Of a DNA stretch of 64,000 nt, positions 33,160 through 41,841 are shown piece by piece (positions within the stretch are counted from its first letter, which is position 1; every line of letters starts with the position of its first letter). The stretch is from a beta proteobacterium AAP99 (GTDB lineage: Bacteria > Pseudomonadota > Gammaproteobacteria > Burkholderiales > Burkholderiaceae_C), in the NCBI GenBank assembly GCA_001295775.1, contig LJIA01000007.1, positions 61,001 to 125,000 on the forward strand, given 5' to 3'. The notes under the pieces are model-generated. The model was not told where the DNA came from and made no database searches. It saw only the letters and a program-made list of their open reading frames with translations. Made by a program: the position numbers and the translations under genes.

Positions 33160-34349
33160 TGAGTCAGTTGCCAGGATCTTCGCTGGCCGAGGCTGGTCGC
33201 GGCGGCTCAAGCGATGAGGCTCTGCCGATTCAGAACGAAGTTGGCTTGGTCGAAGTGATCGAAGCCCTGCTTGAGCGCTGGAAGCTGCTTGTGGTCGTCC
33301 CGATCGTGGCGGGATGTACTGCGATCGGCTTCACATTCCTGATTCCGCCAACGTTCACAGCGCGTGCCCTAATCATGCCTCCGCAGCAGCAGCAGAGCGC
33401 AGCCGCTGTCGCACTGCAGTCCTTTGGCGCCCTTGCGGGCATCGCAGGTGCGAGTGCAGCAGTTCGCAGTCCGGCTGATCAGTACGTGGCATTGATGCAG
33501 TCGAACAATGCCGTGGATCGACTTATCGATGAGTACAAGTTGATTGGCGTGTATGGCATCAAGTTTAGGAGCGATGCCCGTAAGGAGCTGCGCGAGCGAT
33601 CACGCGTAAGCGTGGGTCGTAAGGACGGACTGATTGCAATCGAGGTGGATGACCGGGATCCCGTTCGGGCGGCGGCTATCGCCAATGGATATGTCGAACA
33701 ACTCCGCCGCTTGACAACTGAACTCGCCGTGACAGAGGCACAGCAACGGCGCAAATTCTTCGAGAAGCAGCTTGAGCAGACCCGGCAGCAGCTCAAGGAT
33801 GCCCAGTCCACGCTGCAGGCGGCAGGCTTCACCGAGGGGACTTTGCGTGCCGAACCCAAGGCCGCCGCTGAGGCCTACGCACGGCTCCGCGCGGAGGTCA
33901 CCGCAGCTGAGGTCCGGCTGCAGACAATGCGCGCTTATTTGAGCGAGACCTCAGCGGAGTTCGTGCAGGCGCAAGGCGCGCTCGCAGCCCTGCGCGGGCA
34001 GCTCACCAAGCTTGAGTCCACTAACAGTCCGGTGGCCGGCAGCGACTACATCAGCAAGTTCAGAGACTTCAAGTACTACGAGACCCTGTTTGAGCTGTTT
34101 GCCAAGCAATTCGAACTTGCCCGTGTTGATGAGAGCCGCGAGGGAGCGCTAGTACAAGTCGTTGATTCGGCGAGTGCGCCTGAGCGCAAGAGTAAACCTA
34201 GGCGTGTATTCATTGCCAGCGCCATAGCAATACTCGCCTTTGGGGTATTGGTCACTCTGCTTCTTTTCAATCTGTTCCTGGCAAGGTCTCCCCTCGATAT
34301 GTCCTCAGCGCCCCGCCTGCGCGCCCTAGTGCGGCGAGGTAATGCTTAA
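33159..34349 (+). CDS. Wzz-family polysaccharide chain-length determinant / co-polymerase
   Basis: The 396-residue protein has two membrane helices (about 45-65 and 350-375). They flank a long periplasmic coiled-coil region rich in Glu, Arg and Gln (RRKFFEKQLEQTRQQLKDAQSTLQAAG). The Wzz N-terminal signature is EVGLVEVIEALLERWKLLVVVPIVAGCTAIGFTFLIPPTFTARALIMPP, and the C-terminal PERKSKPRRVFIASAIAILAFGVLV segment is the proline-containing second helix. It lacks the cytoplasmic tyrosine kinase domain of Wzc. It is translationally coupled to the SLBB export gene and precedes the sugar cluster, so it sets chain length or links polymerase to export. Confidence 0.92.
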   Translation: MSQLPGSSLAEAGRGGSSDEALPIQNEVGLVEVIEALLERWKLLVVVPIVAGCTAIGFTFLIPPTFTARALIMPPQQQQSAAAVALQSFGALAGIAGASAAVRSPADQYVALMQSNNAVDRLIDEYKLIGVYGIKFRSDARKELRERSRVSVGRKDGLIAIEVDDRDPVRAAAIANGYVEQLRRLTTELAVTEAQQRRKFFEKQLEQTRQQLKDAQSTLQAAGFTEGTLRAEPKAAAEAYARLRAEVTAAEVRLQTMRAYLSETSAEFVQAQGALAALRGQLTKLESTNSPVAGSDYISKFRDFKYYETLFELFAKQFELARVDESREGALVQVVDSASAPERKSKPRRVFIASAIAILAFGVLVTLLLFNLFLARSPLDMSSAPRLRALVRRGNA

Positions 34350-34466
34350 TGCGCTTTTAGTTTTTCTCGGTGGCTTCATCAAATTTGGTGGATCAGGCGA
34401 TTAGCGTAGGTACGGATAAGCCGAGCGACCAATCTAATTTCCTAATCGATAAGCTCTTCGAGACAA
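34350..34466. other. Low-GC junction between the export genes and the sugar cluster
   Basis: Base composition drops visibly after the wzz stop, with many A/T-rich words (TTTTAGTTTTTCTC, CAAATTTGG, AATCTAATTTCCTAATCG). The stretch contains no recognisable gene, JUMPStart/ops element or terminator hairpin. It marks the left border of the cluster and is followed by an open frame that looks like a gene remnant. Confidence 0.5.
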
Positions 34467-34637
34467 TTGAAGGTTCAAAACACATTTCGTCCAGGGTTGG
34501 GTTTTGACTATCGGCGTGCTGGAAGTCGTGGCGGGGAAGGCGTTGATTTTGATGTAGGACATCAAGTGCACGATGGGTGGGGATGCAACATCAAGTTCGA
34601 GCCTCGGCTGACTTTGGTCGGAGATGATTTAGTATAA
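34467..34637 (+). pseudogene. Possible 3' remnant of a deleted gene upstream of legB (56 codons)
   Basis: An open frame from a TTG at 34467 (open back to a TAA near 34443) reads a plausible hydrophilic tail, including RPGLGFDYRRAGS, VDFDVGHQVHDGWG and FEPRLTLVGDDLV. It ends in TAA overlapping the ATG of legB as TAATG. Such overlaps are the rule inside this cluster, which suggests this is the surviving end of a once-coupled gene. I do not recognise the family, and chance is possible at this length. Confidence 0.35.
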
Positions 34638-35650
34638 TGAGTGGAAATGCTTTAACCATGAGTGAAAAACAAGAATTGGTGCTGGTAACAGGTGCGGATG
34701 GATTCATTGGATCTCATCTAACGGAGCTTCTCGTTCGCGAAGGCTACAAAGTCAGGGCATTGTCGCAGTACAACTCCTTTAATTACTGGGGCTGGCTAGA
34801 AGATATAGATTGTTGTGATCAGATTGAGGTGTTGAATGGTGATGTTCGCGATCCGCACTTCTGCAGACGCATCACCAAGGATGTAGACATAGTTTTCCAT
34901 TTGGCAGCATTAATAGCTATCCCTTACTCATACGCTGCCCCTGATAGCTACGTTGATACTAATATTAAAGGCACACTCAACATCTGCCAAGCGGCGATGG
35001 AAAACTGCGTTAAGCGCGTAGTTCATACCTCAACTAGCGAGGTCTATGGAACCGCTCTGTACGTGCCGATCGATGAGAAGCACCCGTTGCAGCCGCAGTC
35101 GCCATACAGTGCGTCCAAGATTGGGGCCGACGCGATGGCTATGAGTTTCTTCAACGCTTTCGCTCTGCCGGTCACAATAGCCCGCCCATTCAACACATAT
35201 GGGCCACGGCAGTCGGCGCGAGCAGTGATACCGACCATCATTACGCAAATCGCGAAGGGCAAAAGGCAGATCAAGCTAGGTGATGTGTCTCCAACGCGTG
35301 ACTTCAACTATGTGCTGGACACCTGTCGCGGATTCCTAGCGCTGGCGCGCTGCGACGCTGCGGTCGGCGAAACAGTCAACATTGGTTCGAACTACGAGAT
35401 TGCTGTCGGCGACACCTTGGCTCTAATTCGCGAGCTCATGGGCAGCGACGTCGAATTCCTTCTGGATGAGCAACGCATCCGCCCAGAAAGTTCTGAGGTA
35501 TTCCGTCTGTGGTGCGACAACACCAAGATTCAGAGCATGACCGGATTCAAGCCGCACTTCGACATCCGCACTGGCTTGCAGGCGACGATTGACTGGTTCA
35601 CCAACCCGCACAACCTTCAGAAATATAAGGCCGACATCTATAACGTCTAA
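34637..35650 (+). CDS. legB: NAD-dependent 4,6-dehydratase, LegB type (legionaminic acid pathway)
   Basis: LegB converts GDP-GlcNAc (or UDP-GlcNAc) to the 4-keto-6-deoxy sugar, the first committed step toward legionaminic acid. The 337-residue SDR-type protein has LVLVTGADGFIGSHLTELLVREGYKVRAL (NAD site), HLAALIAIPYSYAAPDSYVDTNIKGT, the catalytic region HTSTSEVYGTA and YSASKIGADAMAM, and RPFNTYGPRQSARAVIPTI, all typical of this dehydratase group. The ATG at 34637 overlaps the stop of the remnant frame; an ATG at 34658 gives a family-like N-terminus and is equally possible. The aminotransferase gene follows after nine bases. Confidence 0.88.
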   Translation: MSGNALTMSEKQELVLVTGADGFIGSHLTELLVREGYKVRALSQYNSFNYWGWLEDIDCCDQIEVLNGDVRDPHFCRRITKDVDIVFHLAALIAIPYSYAAPDSYVDTNIKGTLNICQAAMENCVKRVVHTSTSEVYGTALYVPIDEKHPLQPQSPYSASKIGADAMAMSFFNAFALPVTIARPFNTYGPRQSARAVIPTIITQIAKGKRQIKLGDVSPTRDFNYVLDTCRGFLALARCDAAVGETVNIGSNYEIAVGDTLALIRELMGSDVEFLLDEQRIRPESSEVFRLWCDNTKIQSMTGFKPHFDIRTGLQATIDWFTNPHNLQKYKADIYNV

Positions 35651-35659
35651 GGTGCAGGT

Positions 35660-36808
35660 ATGTTCGAGTCTCTCATCCGGTTCGTCCGCGAGCAGTACAG
35701 CACAAACGATTTTATCCCACTGCATGCGCCGGTATTCCGCGGTCGCGAGCGCGAACTTGTGCTGCATACCATCGATTCGACGTTCGTCTCCAGCGTCGGC
35801 GCCTATGTCGACCGCTTCGAGGAGGGCATAGCTGCGTTCACGGCCAGCCCGCGCGGCGTGGCGGTGATGAACGGCACCGCGGCGTTGCATATCGCGCTAA
35901 AGCTGGCCCCCGTGGTGCCGGGCGACCTAGTGGTGACGCAGTCGCTGACCTTCGTGGCAACCTGCAACGCGATCGCTTACTGCGGGGCGGAACCGCTCTT
36001 CGTAGATGTCGACCGCCACACGCTGGGGCTTTCGCCCACCGCGCTGGAAGCTTGGTTGTCCGAACACGCGCTGATCGACGATCACGGCGACTGCCGCACC
36101 CGAGTCGGTCACCGCCGAATCCGGGCGTGTCTGCCGATGCATACCTTTGGACATCCGGTTGAGCTCGACACCCTAATGGCTGTCTGTGAGCGGTGGAATC
36201 TGGTCCTGATCGAGGATGCGGCGGAGTCGTTAGGTAGCTACTACAAGGGACGCCACACCGGCACCTTTGGCCGAACAGGCGTGCTGAGCTTCAACGGCAA
36301 CAAAATCCTGACCACTGGCGGCGGCGGCATGCTGTTGACGGATGACGTCACTGGCAAGCGCGCCAAGCACCTGACCACAACGGCAAAGATTCCGCATCCC
36401 TACGAATTCGTGCATGACGAGGTCGGTTACAACTACCGGCTACCTAATCTGAACGCCGCACTTGGATGTGCTCAGCTAGAGCAACTGCCAGCCTTTCTTG
36501 CATCCAAGAGAACTCTGGCCTCACGCTATATCGAGTTCTTCAAAGGCAGCCCCCTCCAGCCGATCGTTGAGCCCAACTATTGCAGTTCCAACTACTGGCT
36601 GAACGGCGTCATCTGCGAAGATGGCGTGCAGCGCGACGCACTGCTTAAGTCGACCAACGACGCTGGAGTCATGACGCGACCGATCTGGACATTGATGACG
36701 CGCCTGCCGCTCTACGCGAACGCGCTGCGCGGGCCACTGGACAACGCCCACTGGCTCGAGGCGCGCGTCGTTAATTTGCCCAGCAGCGTGTTGCCTGCCG
36801 GAGCCTGA
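35660..36808 (+). CDS. legC: PLP-dependent aminotransferase, LegC type
   Basis: This DegT/DnrJ/EryC1-family enzyme places the amino group at C4 of the 4-keto-6-deoxy-GlcNAc nucleotide. The 382-residue protein has the LegC-like start FIPLHAPVFRGRERELVLHTIDSTFVSSVGAYVDRFEE. It also has the PLP-binding blocks VMNGTAALHIALKLA and LIEDAAESLGSYYKGRHTGTFG, and the lysine motif SFNGNKILTTGGGGM, whose Lys should bind the cofactor. An insertion around 130-150 (LSEHALIDDHGDCRTRVGHRRIRACLPMH) is characteristic of this subgroup. The next gene starts two bases after its stop. Confidence 0.9.
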   Translation: MFESLIRFVREQYSTNDFIPLHAPVFRGRERELVLHTIDSTFVSSVGAYVDRFEEGIAAFTASPRGVAVMNGTAALHIALKLAPVVPGDLVVTQSLTFVATCNAIAYCGAEPLFVDVDRHTLGLSPTALEAWLSEHALIDDHGDCRTRVGHRRIRACLPMHTFGHPVELDTLMAVCERWNLVLIEDAAESLGSYYKGRHTGTFGRTGVLSFNGNKILTTGGGGMLLTDDVTGKRAKHLTTTAKIPHPYEFVHDEVGYNYRLPNLNAALGCAQLEQLPAFLASKRTLASRYIEFFKGSPLQPIVEPNYCSSNYWLNGVICEDGVQRDALLKSTNDAGVMTRPIWTLMTRLPLYANALRGPLDNAHWLEARVVNLPSSVLPAGA

Positions 36809-36810
36809 TC

Positions 36811-37980
36811 TTGCGTCGCATTGCCTTCTTCACCAGCACCCGCGCCGATTACGGGCTCCTGCGCCCGCTGATGGCGGAGGTTGCGGCGCGACCGGCACTG
36901 GCTTTGCAGGTGATCGTGTCGGGTACGCACCTATCGGAGGCCCACGGCGCGACCTGGCGCGAGATCGTCGCCGACGGTTTCCCGATAGACGCGCGCGTCG
37001 AGATGATGGTCGCTGCCGACGATGCTGAAAGCGTGGCGCATGCCGCGGCGCAGGTGCTGTCGGGCGTTGCTGGCGTACTGGTCCGACTCCGGCCCGACGT
37101 GCTGATCCTTCTCGGAGACCGCTTCGAATTGCTCTCTGCGGCACAGGCCGCTGTACTTGCCCGGGTGCCCATCGCCCACCTCCACGGCGGCGAAGCTACC
37201 GAAGGCGCGATCGACGAATCCATCCGCCACGCGGTGACGAAGCTTTCCCACTGGCACTTTGCTGCCGCCGAGCCCTATGCCGAGCGCATTCGCCAGATGG
37301 GCGAGGCGCCGGGCCGCGTCTGGAATGTCGGCGCGCCGGCAATGGATAACATCGCCTCGTTGGAGCCCGTTCCCAAGGAGACTCTGGAAGCCTTTCTAGG
37401 TATTTCGCTGCGCGCGCCGGCCTTCTTGGTTACCTATCACCCGGTCACGCTTGAGGAAGATGGTGGCTTAGCGGCCATACAGGCGTTGCTTACCGCACTG
37501 GATACCGATGCCGGTTCTGTCGTCATCACGGGTACCAACGCCGATCCCGGCGGAACTGCGATCCGCTCTAGCCTGCAGGCCTTCGCGGGCGCCCGGCCGG
37601 GCCGGGTGGTGCTGGTCGAATCGCTAGGAGCACGGCGCTATTTGAGCCTGATGCGCCATGTCGATGCCGTGGTTGGCAACTCGTCCAGTGGCCTGCTTGA
37701 GGCGCCGGCCATCGGTGTCCCCACAGTGGACATCGGTCCCCGCCAGCAAGGCCGGCTGCGCGCGCCTTCGGTACTGCATTGCGGCGAGAGCGCGGCGGAA
37801 ATCCGGCAGGCGCTGGAGAAGGCGCTCAGCGCTGACCATCGCGCGATTGCGGCGCGGTGTGAATCCCCCTACGGCAAACCGGGCGCCGCGCGGCGCATCG
37901 TCGACCTGCTGGCGACCGTCGACGTAGCCGCGCGTGCCAAGCCCCCCTTCGTCGAACGTCGCTGCGCGGCCGACGTCTGA
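36811..37980 (+). CDS. legG: Hydrolysing UDP/GDP-sugar 2-epimerase, LegG/NeuC type
   Basis: The enzyme releases the nucleotide and inverts C2 to give the 6-deoxy-mannose derivative that feeds the nonulosonate synthase. The 389-residue protein has the NeuC/LegG signature RRIAFFTSTRADYGLLRPLM. It then has VLILLGDRFELLSAAQAAVLARVPIAHLHGGEATEGAIDESIRHAVTKLSHWHF, and SSSGLLEAPAIGVPTVDIGPRQQGRLRAPSV near the C-terminus. The start is TTG at 36811 with GGAG about eight bases upstream; no ATG is available. It lies between the aminotransferase and synthase genes, the standard place in Leg clusters. Confidence 0.92.
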   Translation: MRRIAFFTSTRADYGLLRPLMAEVAARPALALQVIVSGTHLSEAHGATWREIVADGFPIDARVEMMVAADDAESVAHAAAQVLSGVAGVLVRLRPDVLILLGDRFELLSAAQAAVLARVPIAHLHGGEATEGAIDESIRHAVTKLSHWHFAAAEPYAERIRQMGEAPGRVWNVGAPAMDNIASLEPVPKETLEAFLGISLRAPAFLVTYHPVTLEEDGGLAAIQALLTALDTDAGSVVITGTNADPGGTAIRSSLQAFAGARPGRVVLVESLGARRYLSLMRHVDAVVGNSSSGLLEAPAIGVPTVDIGPRQQGRLRAPSVLHCGESAAEIRQALEKALSADHRAIAARCESPYGKPGAARRIVDLLATVDVAARAKPPFVERRCAADV

Positions 37981-38010
37981 CCTTTGCCGGATCTACTGCT
38001 AGGACTACCG

Positions 38011-39078
38011 ATGCCAGACGTCTACGTGATCGCCGAAGCCGGCGTCAATCACAACGGGGACCTCAATCTCGCCCGCCAACTGGTGGACTGCGCTGCTGAG
38101 GCCGGCGCGGACGCCGTGAAGTTCCAGACCTTCGACGCCAAGAAGCTGGCCACGCGTGCCGCACCTAAGGCACGCTACCAGCAGCGCACGACCGACGCCG
38201 CCGAATCGCAGCTCGATATGCTACGTAAGCTGGAACTCCCTCGTGAGTGGCACTGGGAGCTGCGCGAACGCGCCCTCTCTCGCGGTATCGAATTCCTTTC
38301 GACCGCCTTCGACGCGGGCAGCTTGGCCTTCCTGGAAGAGCTCGACATGCCCTTTTATAAGGTGCCGTCCGGCGAGCTGACTAATGGTCCGCTGCTTTGG
38401 CAGTTCGCCCGGCGGGGGAGGCCGCTGGTGGTGTCGACGGGCATGGCGACGATGTCGGAGGTCGAGCAGGCCCTGGCGGTGATCGCCCACGCGTTTAACG
38501 CCGAGGCTGAGCCCGCGGACATCGCCGACGTCTGGCGTGGCTGGAGCGATTCAGCCTGGCGCGACAGCCTGCAGGACCGGGTCACACTGCTGCATTGCAC
38601 CTCCCAGTACCCGACGCCGATGCAGGAGTGCAACCTGAGGGCGATGGACACGCTGCGTGCCTTCGGGTTGCCGGTCGGTTACTCCGATCACACCGAAGGC
38701 ATCCTGATCCCGGTCGCCGCCGTGGCACGTGGGGCGACCTTCATCGAAAAGCACTTCACGCTCGACCGCGCCATGCCCGGCCCCGACCACAAGGCGTCGC
38801 TCGAGCCGGCGGAACTGACGCAGATGGTCCAACAAATCCGCGACCTGCAGCTGGCCCTCGGCGACGGCGCCAAGTGTCCGCAACCGAGCGAATGGAATAC
38901 CCGTCAGGCGGCGCGTCAGCACGTCGTGGCCGCACGCGACATCGCCGCGGGCGCGGTGCTCTCCCGCGACGACTTGACGACCGCGCGCAGCAGCGGCGGA
39001 CTGCCGGCCGCATCGCTGTGGGGTTTGATCGGCGCCACCGCCGCCCATTCCTACGCCGCCGGGGAACCAATCGTGTGA
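38011..39078 (+). CDS. legI: N,N'-diacetyllegionaminate synthase (NeuB family)
   Basis: LegI condenses the 2,4-diacetamido-6-deoxymannose with phosphoenolpyruvate to make the nine-carbon acid. The 355-residue protein has the NeuB N-terminus VYVIAEAGVNHNGDLNLARQLVDCAAEAGADAVKFQTF. It also has STGMATMSEVEQAL, the substrate blocks LLHCTSQYPTPMQECNLRAMDTLRAFGLPVGYSDHTEG and FIEKHFTLDRAMPGPDHKASLEP, and a C-terminal SAF (antifreeze-like) domain (VVAARDIAAGAVLSRDDL). The ATG at 38011 with AGGA upstream is preferred over an upstream TTG. The identification as legionaminate rather than sialate synthase rests on the neighbours. Confidence 0.92.
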   Translation: MPDVYVIAEAGVNHNGDLNLARQLVDCAAEAGADAVKFQTFDAKKLATRAAPKARYQQRTTDAAESQLDMLRKLELPREWHWELRERALSRGIEFLSTAFDAGSLAFLEELDMPFYKVPSGELTNGPLLWQFARRGRPLVVSTGMATMSEVEQALAVIAHAFNAEAEPADIADVWRGWSDSAWRDSLQDRVTLLHCTSQYPTPMQECNLRAMDTLRAFGLPVGYSDHTEGILIPVAAVARGATFIEKHFTLDRAMPGPDHKASLEPAELTQMVQQIRDLQLALGDGAKCPQPSEWNTRQAARQHVVAARDIAAGAVLSRDDLTTARSSGGLPAASLWGLIGATAAHSYAAGEPIV

Positions 39079-39722
39079 TGAGTACTGCCGTGCGTCCTCT
39101 CGTCCTGCTCGGCGCCGGCGGTCACGCCCGCGTGTTGGTCGCGCTTGCGCGCGCGGCCGGTTATCCGGTACTAGGCGTCTGCGATCCAGCGCTGGCCGCA
39201 GATGCCGTATCCCGCTGGGAAGATCTGGATGTGCTGGGCGACGACGCCGCGCTTGACCGACTGCCGCCGGACCGCGTTGCGCTGGTGCTGGGCATCGGCC
39301 AGCTTGCGACGGGTACTTTGCGCGAACGCCTCTACACCGGCTGGTCCGCCAAGGGATACGACTTCCCGGCGCTTGTTCACCCGACCGCTTGGGTCGCGCC
39401 CGATGTCGCGCTTGGTGACGGCGTCCAGGTGATGGCAGGTGCTGTCATACAGCCCGGCTGCGAGATCGGCGCGAACAGCATCGTCAACACCCGGGCCGGT
39501 GTCGACCACGACTGTCACCTAGGGCGCAACGTGCACGTCGCGCCCGGCGCGAATCTGTGCGGCACGGTTACGGTCGAGGACGGCGCCTTCATTGGGGCCG
39601 GCGCGACGGTAATCCAGGGCCTGCGCGTCGGCGCGCGCGCGATAGTCGGCGCCGGCGTGACGCTGGTGCGGGACCTAGCACCGGCCACAACCGTCGTCGG
39701 CGCAGCGAACCAGCTGCGGTGA
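39078..39722 (+). CDS. Left-handed beta-helix sugar acetyltransferase, NeuD/PglD/LegH-like
   Basis: The 214-residue protein has the PglD/NeuD-type N-terminal nucleotide-sugar domain (PLVLLGAGGHARVLVALARAAGYPVLGVCDP). A C-terminal hexapeptide-repeat acetyl-CoA domain follows (VQVMAGAVIQPGCEIGANSIVNTRAGVDHDCHLGRNVHVAPGANLCGTVTVEDGAFIGAGATVI), with the catalytic-type His in VDHDCHLG. In this cluster it is best placed as the N-acetyltransferase acting on the C4 amino group (LegH role). A NeuD-like O-acetyltransferase role is the main alternative. The ATG overlaps the legI stop (TGATG). Confidence 0.85.
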   Translation: MSTAVRPLVLLGAGGHARVLVALARAAGYPVLGVCDPALAADAVSRWEDLDVLGDDAALDRLPPDRVALVLGIGQLATGTLRERLYTGWSAKGYDFPALVHPTAWVAPDVALGDGVQVMAGAVIQPGCEIGANSIVNTRAGVDHDCHLGRNVHVAPGANLCGTVTVEDGAFIGAGATVIQGLRVGARAIVGAGVTLVRDLAPATTVVGAANQLR

Positions 39723-39761
39723 TGGGCGGCTGGGACAAGGATCTAACACGAGAAGCATGAG

Positions 39762-40808
39762 ATGAAGAACTGGAAGACCGTCGCCATCCTTCCTAACACT
39801 CCGCTTGAGACCGCGATTAGCGCGCTGGACAAGGGCGGACTGGGCATCGTGCTCGTGACGGACGCCAACGACGTGCTGCGCGGTACCGTGACCGACGGCG
39901 ACGTACGCCGTGCGCTCCTGCGCCATCAGGCGATGGACACACCCGTCGGTGAGATCATGTGCGTCACGCCGCAGGTCGCGGACCTGACCTGGTCGCGAGA
40001 GAAGCTGCTGGCGGTGATGGAGTCCACCCGGCTGTTGCAGTTGCCGGTCGTGGACGCCGGTCGTCGCGTCGTCGGCATCGAGACGCTGCACGAAATGTTG
40101 GGAAACCGACGTCTTGACAACCCTGTCTTCCTAATGGCGGGCGGTTTCGGCAAACGCCTTTATCCGCTGACGCAGGACTGCCCCAAGCCAATGCTCAAGG
40201 TAGGCGACAAGCCCATCCTCGAGCTCATCTTGCAGGGTTTCGCGGACGCCGGCTTCCACCGCTTCTATATCTCCACACACTACCTTCCCGAGGTGATCCG
40301 CGATCACTTCGGCGACGGCAGTCGCTGGAACGTCAGCATCCAGTACGTTCACGAAGAAGAGCCACTGGGCACAGGTGGCGCGCTGGGCTTGCTACCGCAC
40401 CACGAGATCGACCTACCGATGTTTCTGATGAACGGCGATCTACTAACTCGCGTGGATTACCGGAGTCTGTTGGACTTCCATGAGCATCATGGGGGCACCG
40501 CCACCCTGTGCGTGCGCGAGTACGAGAGCCAGATCCCCTACGGCGTCATCCAGCGCGATGGCTATCGCATCACGCAGATTGTTGAGAAACCGATCCAGCG
40601 CTGCTTCATCAGCGCGGGCATCTACATGCTGGCGCCCGAGTTAGTTCGACGCGTCATCCCGGGTAAGCGCATCGACATGCCCACGCTGCTGGAGCACGAG
40701 ATCTCTGCAGGCCGCAACGTCAACATGTTTCCGGTGCATGAGTACTGGCTGGATATCGGTCGCATGGACGACTTTCAACGCGCGCAGCAAGAGGCGCTAA
40801 AGTCATGA
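39762..40808 (+). CDS. ptmE: CBS-domain nucleotidyltransferase, PtmE type (glucosamine-1-phosphate guanylyltransferase)
   Basis: In the Campylobacter legionaminic acid route PtmE makes GDP-GlcN. The 348-residue protein has two N-terminal CBS motifs (LDKGGLGIVLVTDANDVLRGTVTDGDVRRALLR and LLQLPVVDAGRRVVGIETLHEML). They are joined to a sugar-nucleotidyltransferase domain (VFLMAGGFGKRLYPLTQDCPKPMLKVGDKPILELIL, LGTGGALGLLP, FLMNGDLLTRVDY). This CBS-NTP_transferase fusion is the hallmark of PtmE and argues that the pathway uses GDP-sugars. Its stop overlaps the next start in ATGA. Guanylyl specificity is from family knowledge, not visible in sequence. Confidence 0.87.
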   Translation: MKNWKTVAILPNTPLETAISALDKGGLGIVLVTDANDVLRGTVTDGDVRRALLRHQAMDTPVGEIMCVTPQVADLTWSREKLLAVMESTRLLQLPVVDAGRRVVGIETLHEMLGNRRLDNPVFLMAGGFGKRLYPLTQDCPKPMLKVGDKPILELILQGFADAGFHRFYISTHYLPEVIRDHFGDGSRWNVSIQYVHEEEPLGTGGALGLLPHHEIDLPMFLMNGDLLTRVDYRSLLDFHEHHGGTATLCVREYESQIPYGVIQRDGYRITQIVEKPIQRCFISAGIYMLAPELVRRVIPGKRIDMPTLLEHEISAGRNVNMFPVHEYWLDIGRMDDFQRAQQEALKS

Positions 40809-41824
40809 ATACGCCGCGAAAGGCTCTTGTCGTCGGAAGCGGCAGCATCGGCCGACGTCATCTGGCCAATTTCCGCTTGCTTCTGCCCGATGCCGAGGTG
40901 GCCTGCGTTTCCTCCTCCGGCCGTCCGCTGGCCGACAGTGAGACCGTCGCGACCACGCGGTTCCCGTCGCTGGCGGCCGCTATCGCGTGGGAGCCGGATC
41001 TGGCCGTTGTAGCTTCGCCAGCACCGCTGCACTTGGATCATGCTTGCCCGCTGCTGGACGCTGGTGTCCCGGTGCTGATCGAGAAGCCGCTGAGCGACAG
41101 CCTCGATCGCGTGCACGAAGCCGCGCCGCTGCTGGCACGTCACCGCGACCGCATCGAGGTAGCGTACAACCTGCGCTTCCTCTCGTCGGCGCGCCGTATG
41201 AAGACCCTGATCGACGAAAGCCGCGCCGGCCGGATCCTAAGCCTGCGCATCGAGGTGGGTCAGTACCTTCCCGACTGGCGGCCCCAGGCCGACTACCGGC
41301 GCCAGGTGTCGGCCAACCGGTCGCTGGGCGGCGGCGTGCTGCTGGAGCTAAGCCACGAACTGGACTATCTGACCTGGATGTTCGGCTGCTTCGACCGAGT
41401 CTTTTGTGTCACCGCCAACAGCGGGCAATTGGAGATTGATGTCGACGACTCCGCAGACATCTTGCTGTCTCGCGATGGTCTGACAGCGCAGGTCCACCTC
41501 GACTTTCTGCAGCGTTGCGCCAGCCGCAGCTGCAAGTTGGTTGGTTCGGCCGGCACGTTGCATTGGGATCTGATCGCCAACTGCATCACGTTTGACAGCC
41601 CCTCCGGTGAAGAGGTGCTGTTCTCGGATCCGAATTTGGACCGCAACGACATGTATGTCGAGCAGCTGCGCGGCTTCATCGAAGTGGCTACCGGCCGAGC
41701 TGCGCCGCGTATCACGTTGGACGACGGCTTAGCGGTTCTGGATTTAGTAGAGGCCATGCGCGAGTCGGCCGCAACCGGCCGGCAGATTCCGCTGCCTTTT
41801 GGTGTTCGGGGCGCATCCCTTTGA
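40805..41824 (+). CDS. ptmF: Gfo/Idh/MocA-family oxidoreductase, PtmF-like
   Basis: The 339-residue NAD(P)-dependent enzyme has a Rossmann start KALVVGSGSIGRRHLANFRLLLPDAEVACV. It then has DLAVVASPAPLHLDHACPLLDAGVPVLIEKPLSDS, the EKP motif typical of the family. The C-terminal domain has GGVLLELSHELDYLTWMFG, whose His is in the usual catalytic place. In Campylobacter PtmF, next to PtmE, takes part in forming the glucosamine precursor of legionaminic acid. The coupling to ptmE (ATGA overlap) and the following legF supports that role. The exact reaction is not shown by sequence. Confidence 0.8.
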   Translation: MNTPRKALVVGSGSIGRRHLANFRLLLPDAEVACVSSSGRPLADSETVATTRFPSLAAAIAWEPDLAVVASPAPLHLDHACPLLDAGVPVLIEKPLSDSLDRVHEAAPLLARHRDRIEVAYNLRFLSSARRMKTLIDESRAGRILSLRIEVGQYLPDWRPQADYRRQVSANRSLGGGVLLELSHELDYLTWMFGCFDRVFCVTANSGQLEIDVDDSADILLSRDGLTAQVHLDFLQRCASRSCKLVGSAGTLHWDLIANCITFDSPSGEEVLFSDPNLDRNDMYVEQLRGFIEVATGRAAPRITLDDGLAVLDLVEAMRESAATGRQIPLPFGVRGASL

Positions 41825-41841
41825 ACATTTAGGCGAACCCT

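Noticed and set aside
34633..34638. Perfect TATAAT as the legB promoter -10
   Set aside because: No acceptable -35 lies 16-18 bp upstream, and the word overlaps a TAATG stop/start junction, so it may be chance. It is left as a possibility only if the ATG at 34658 is the real start.
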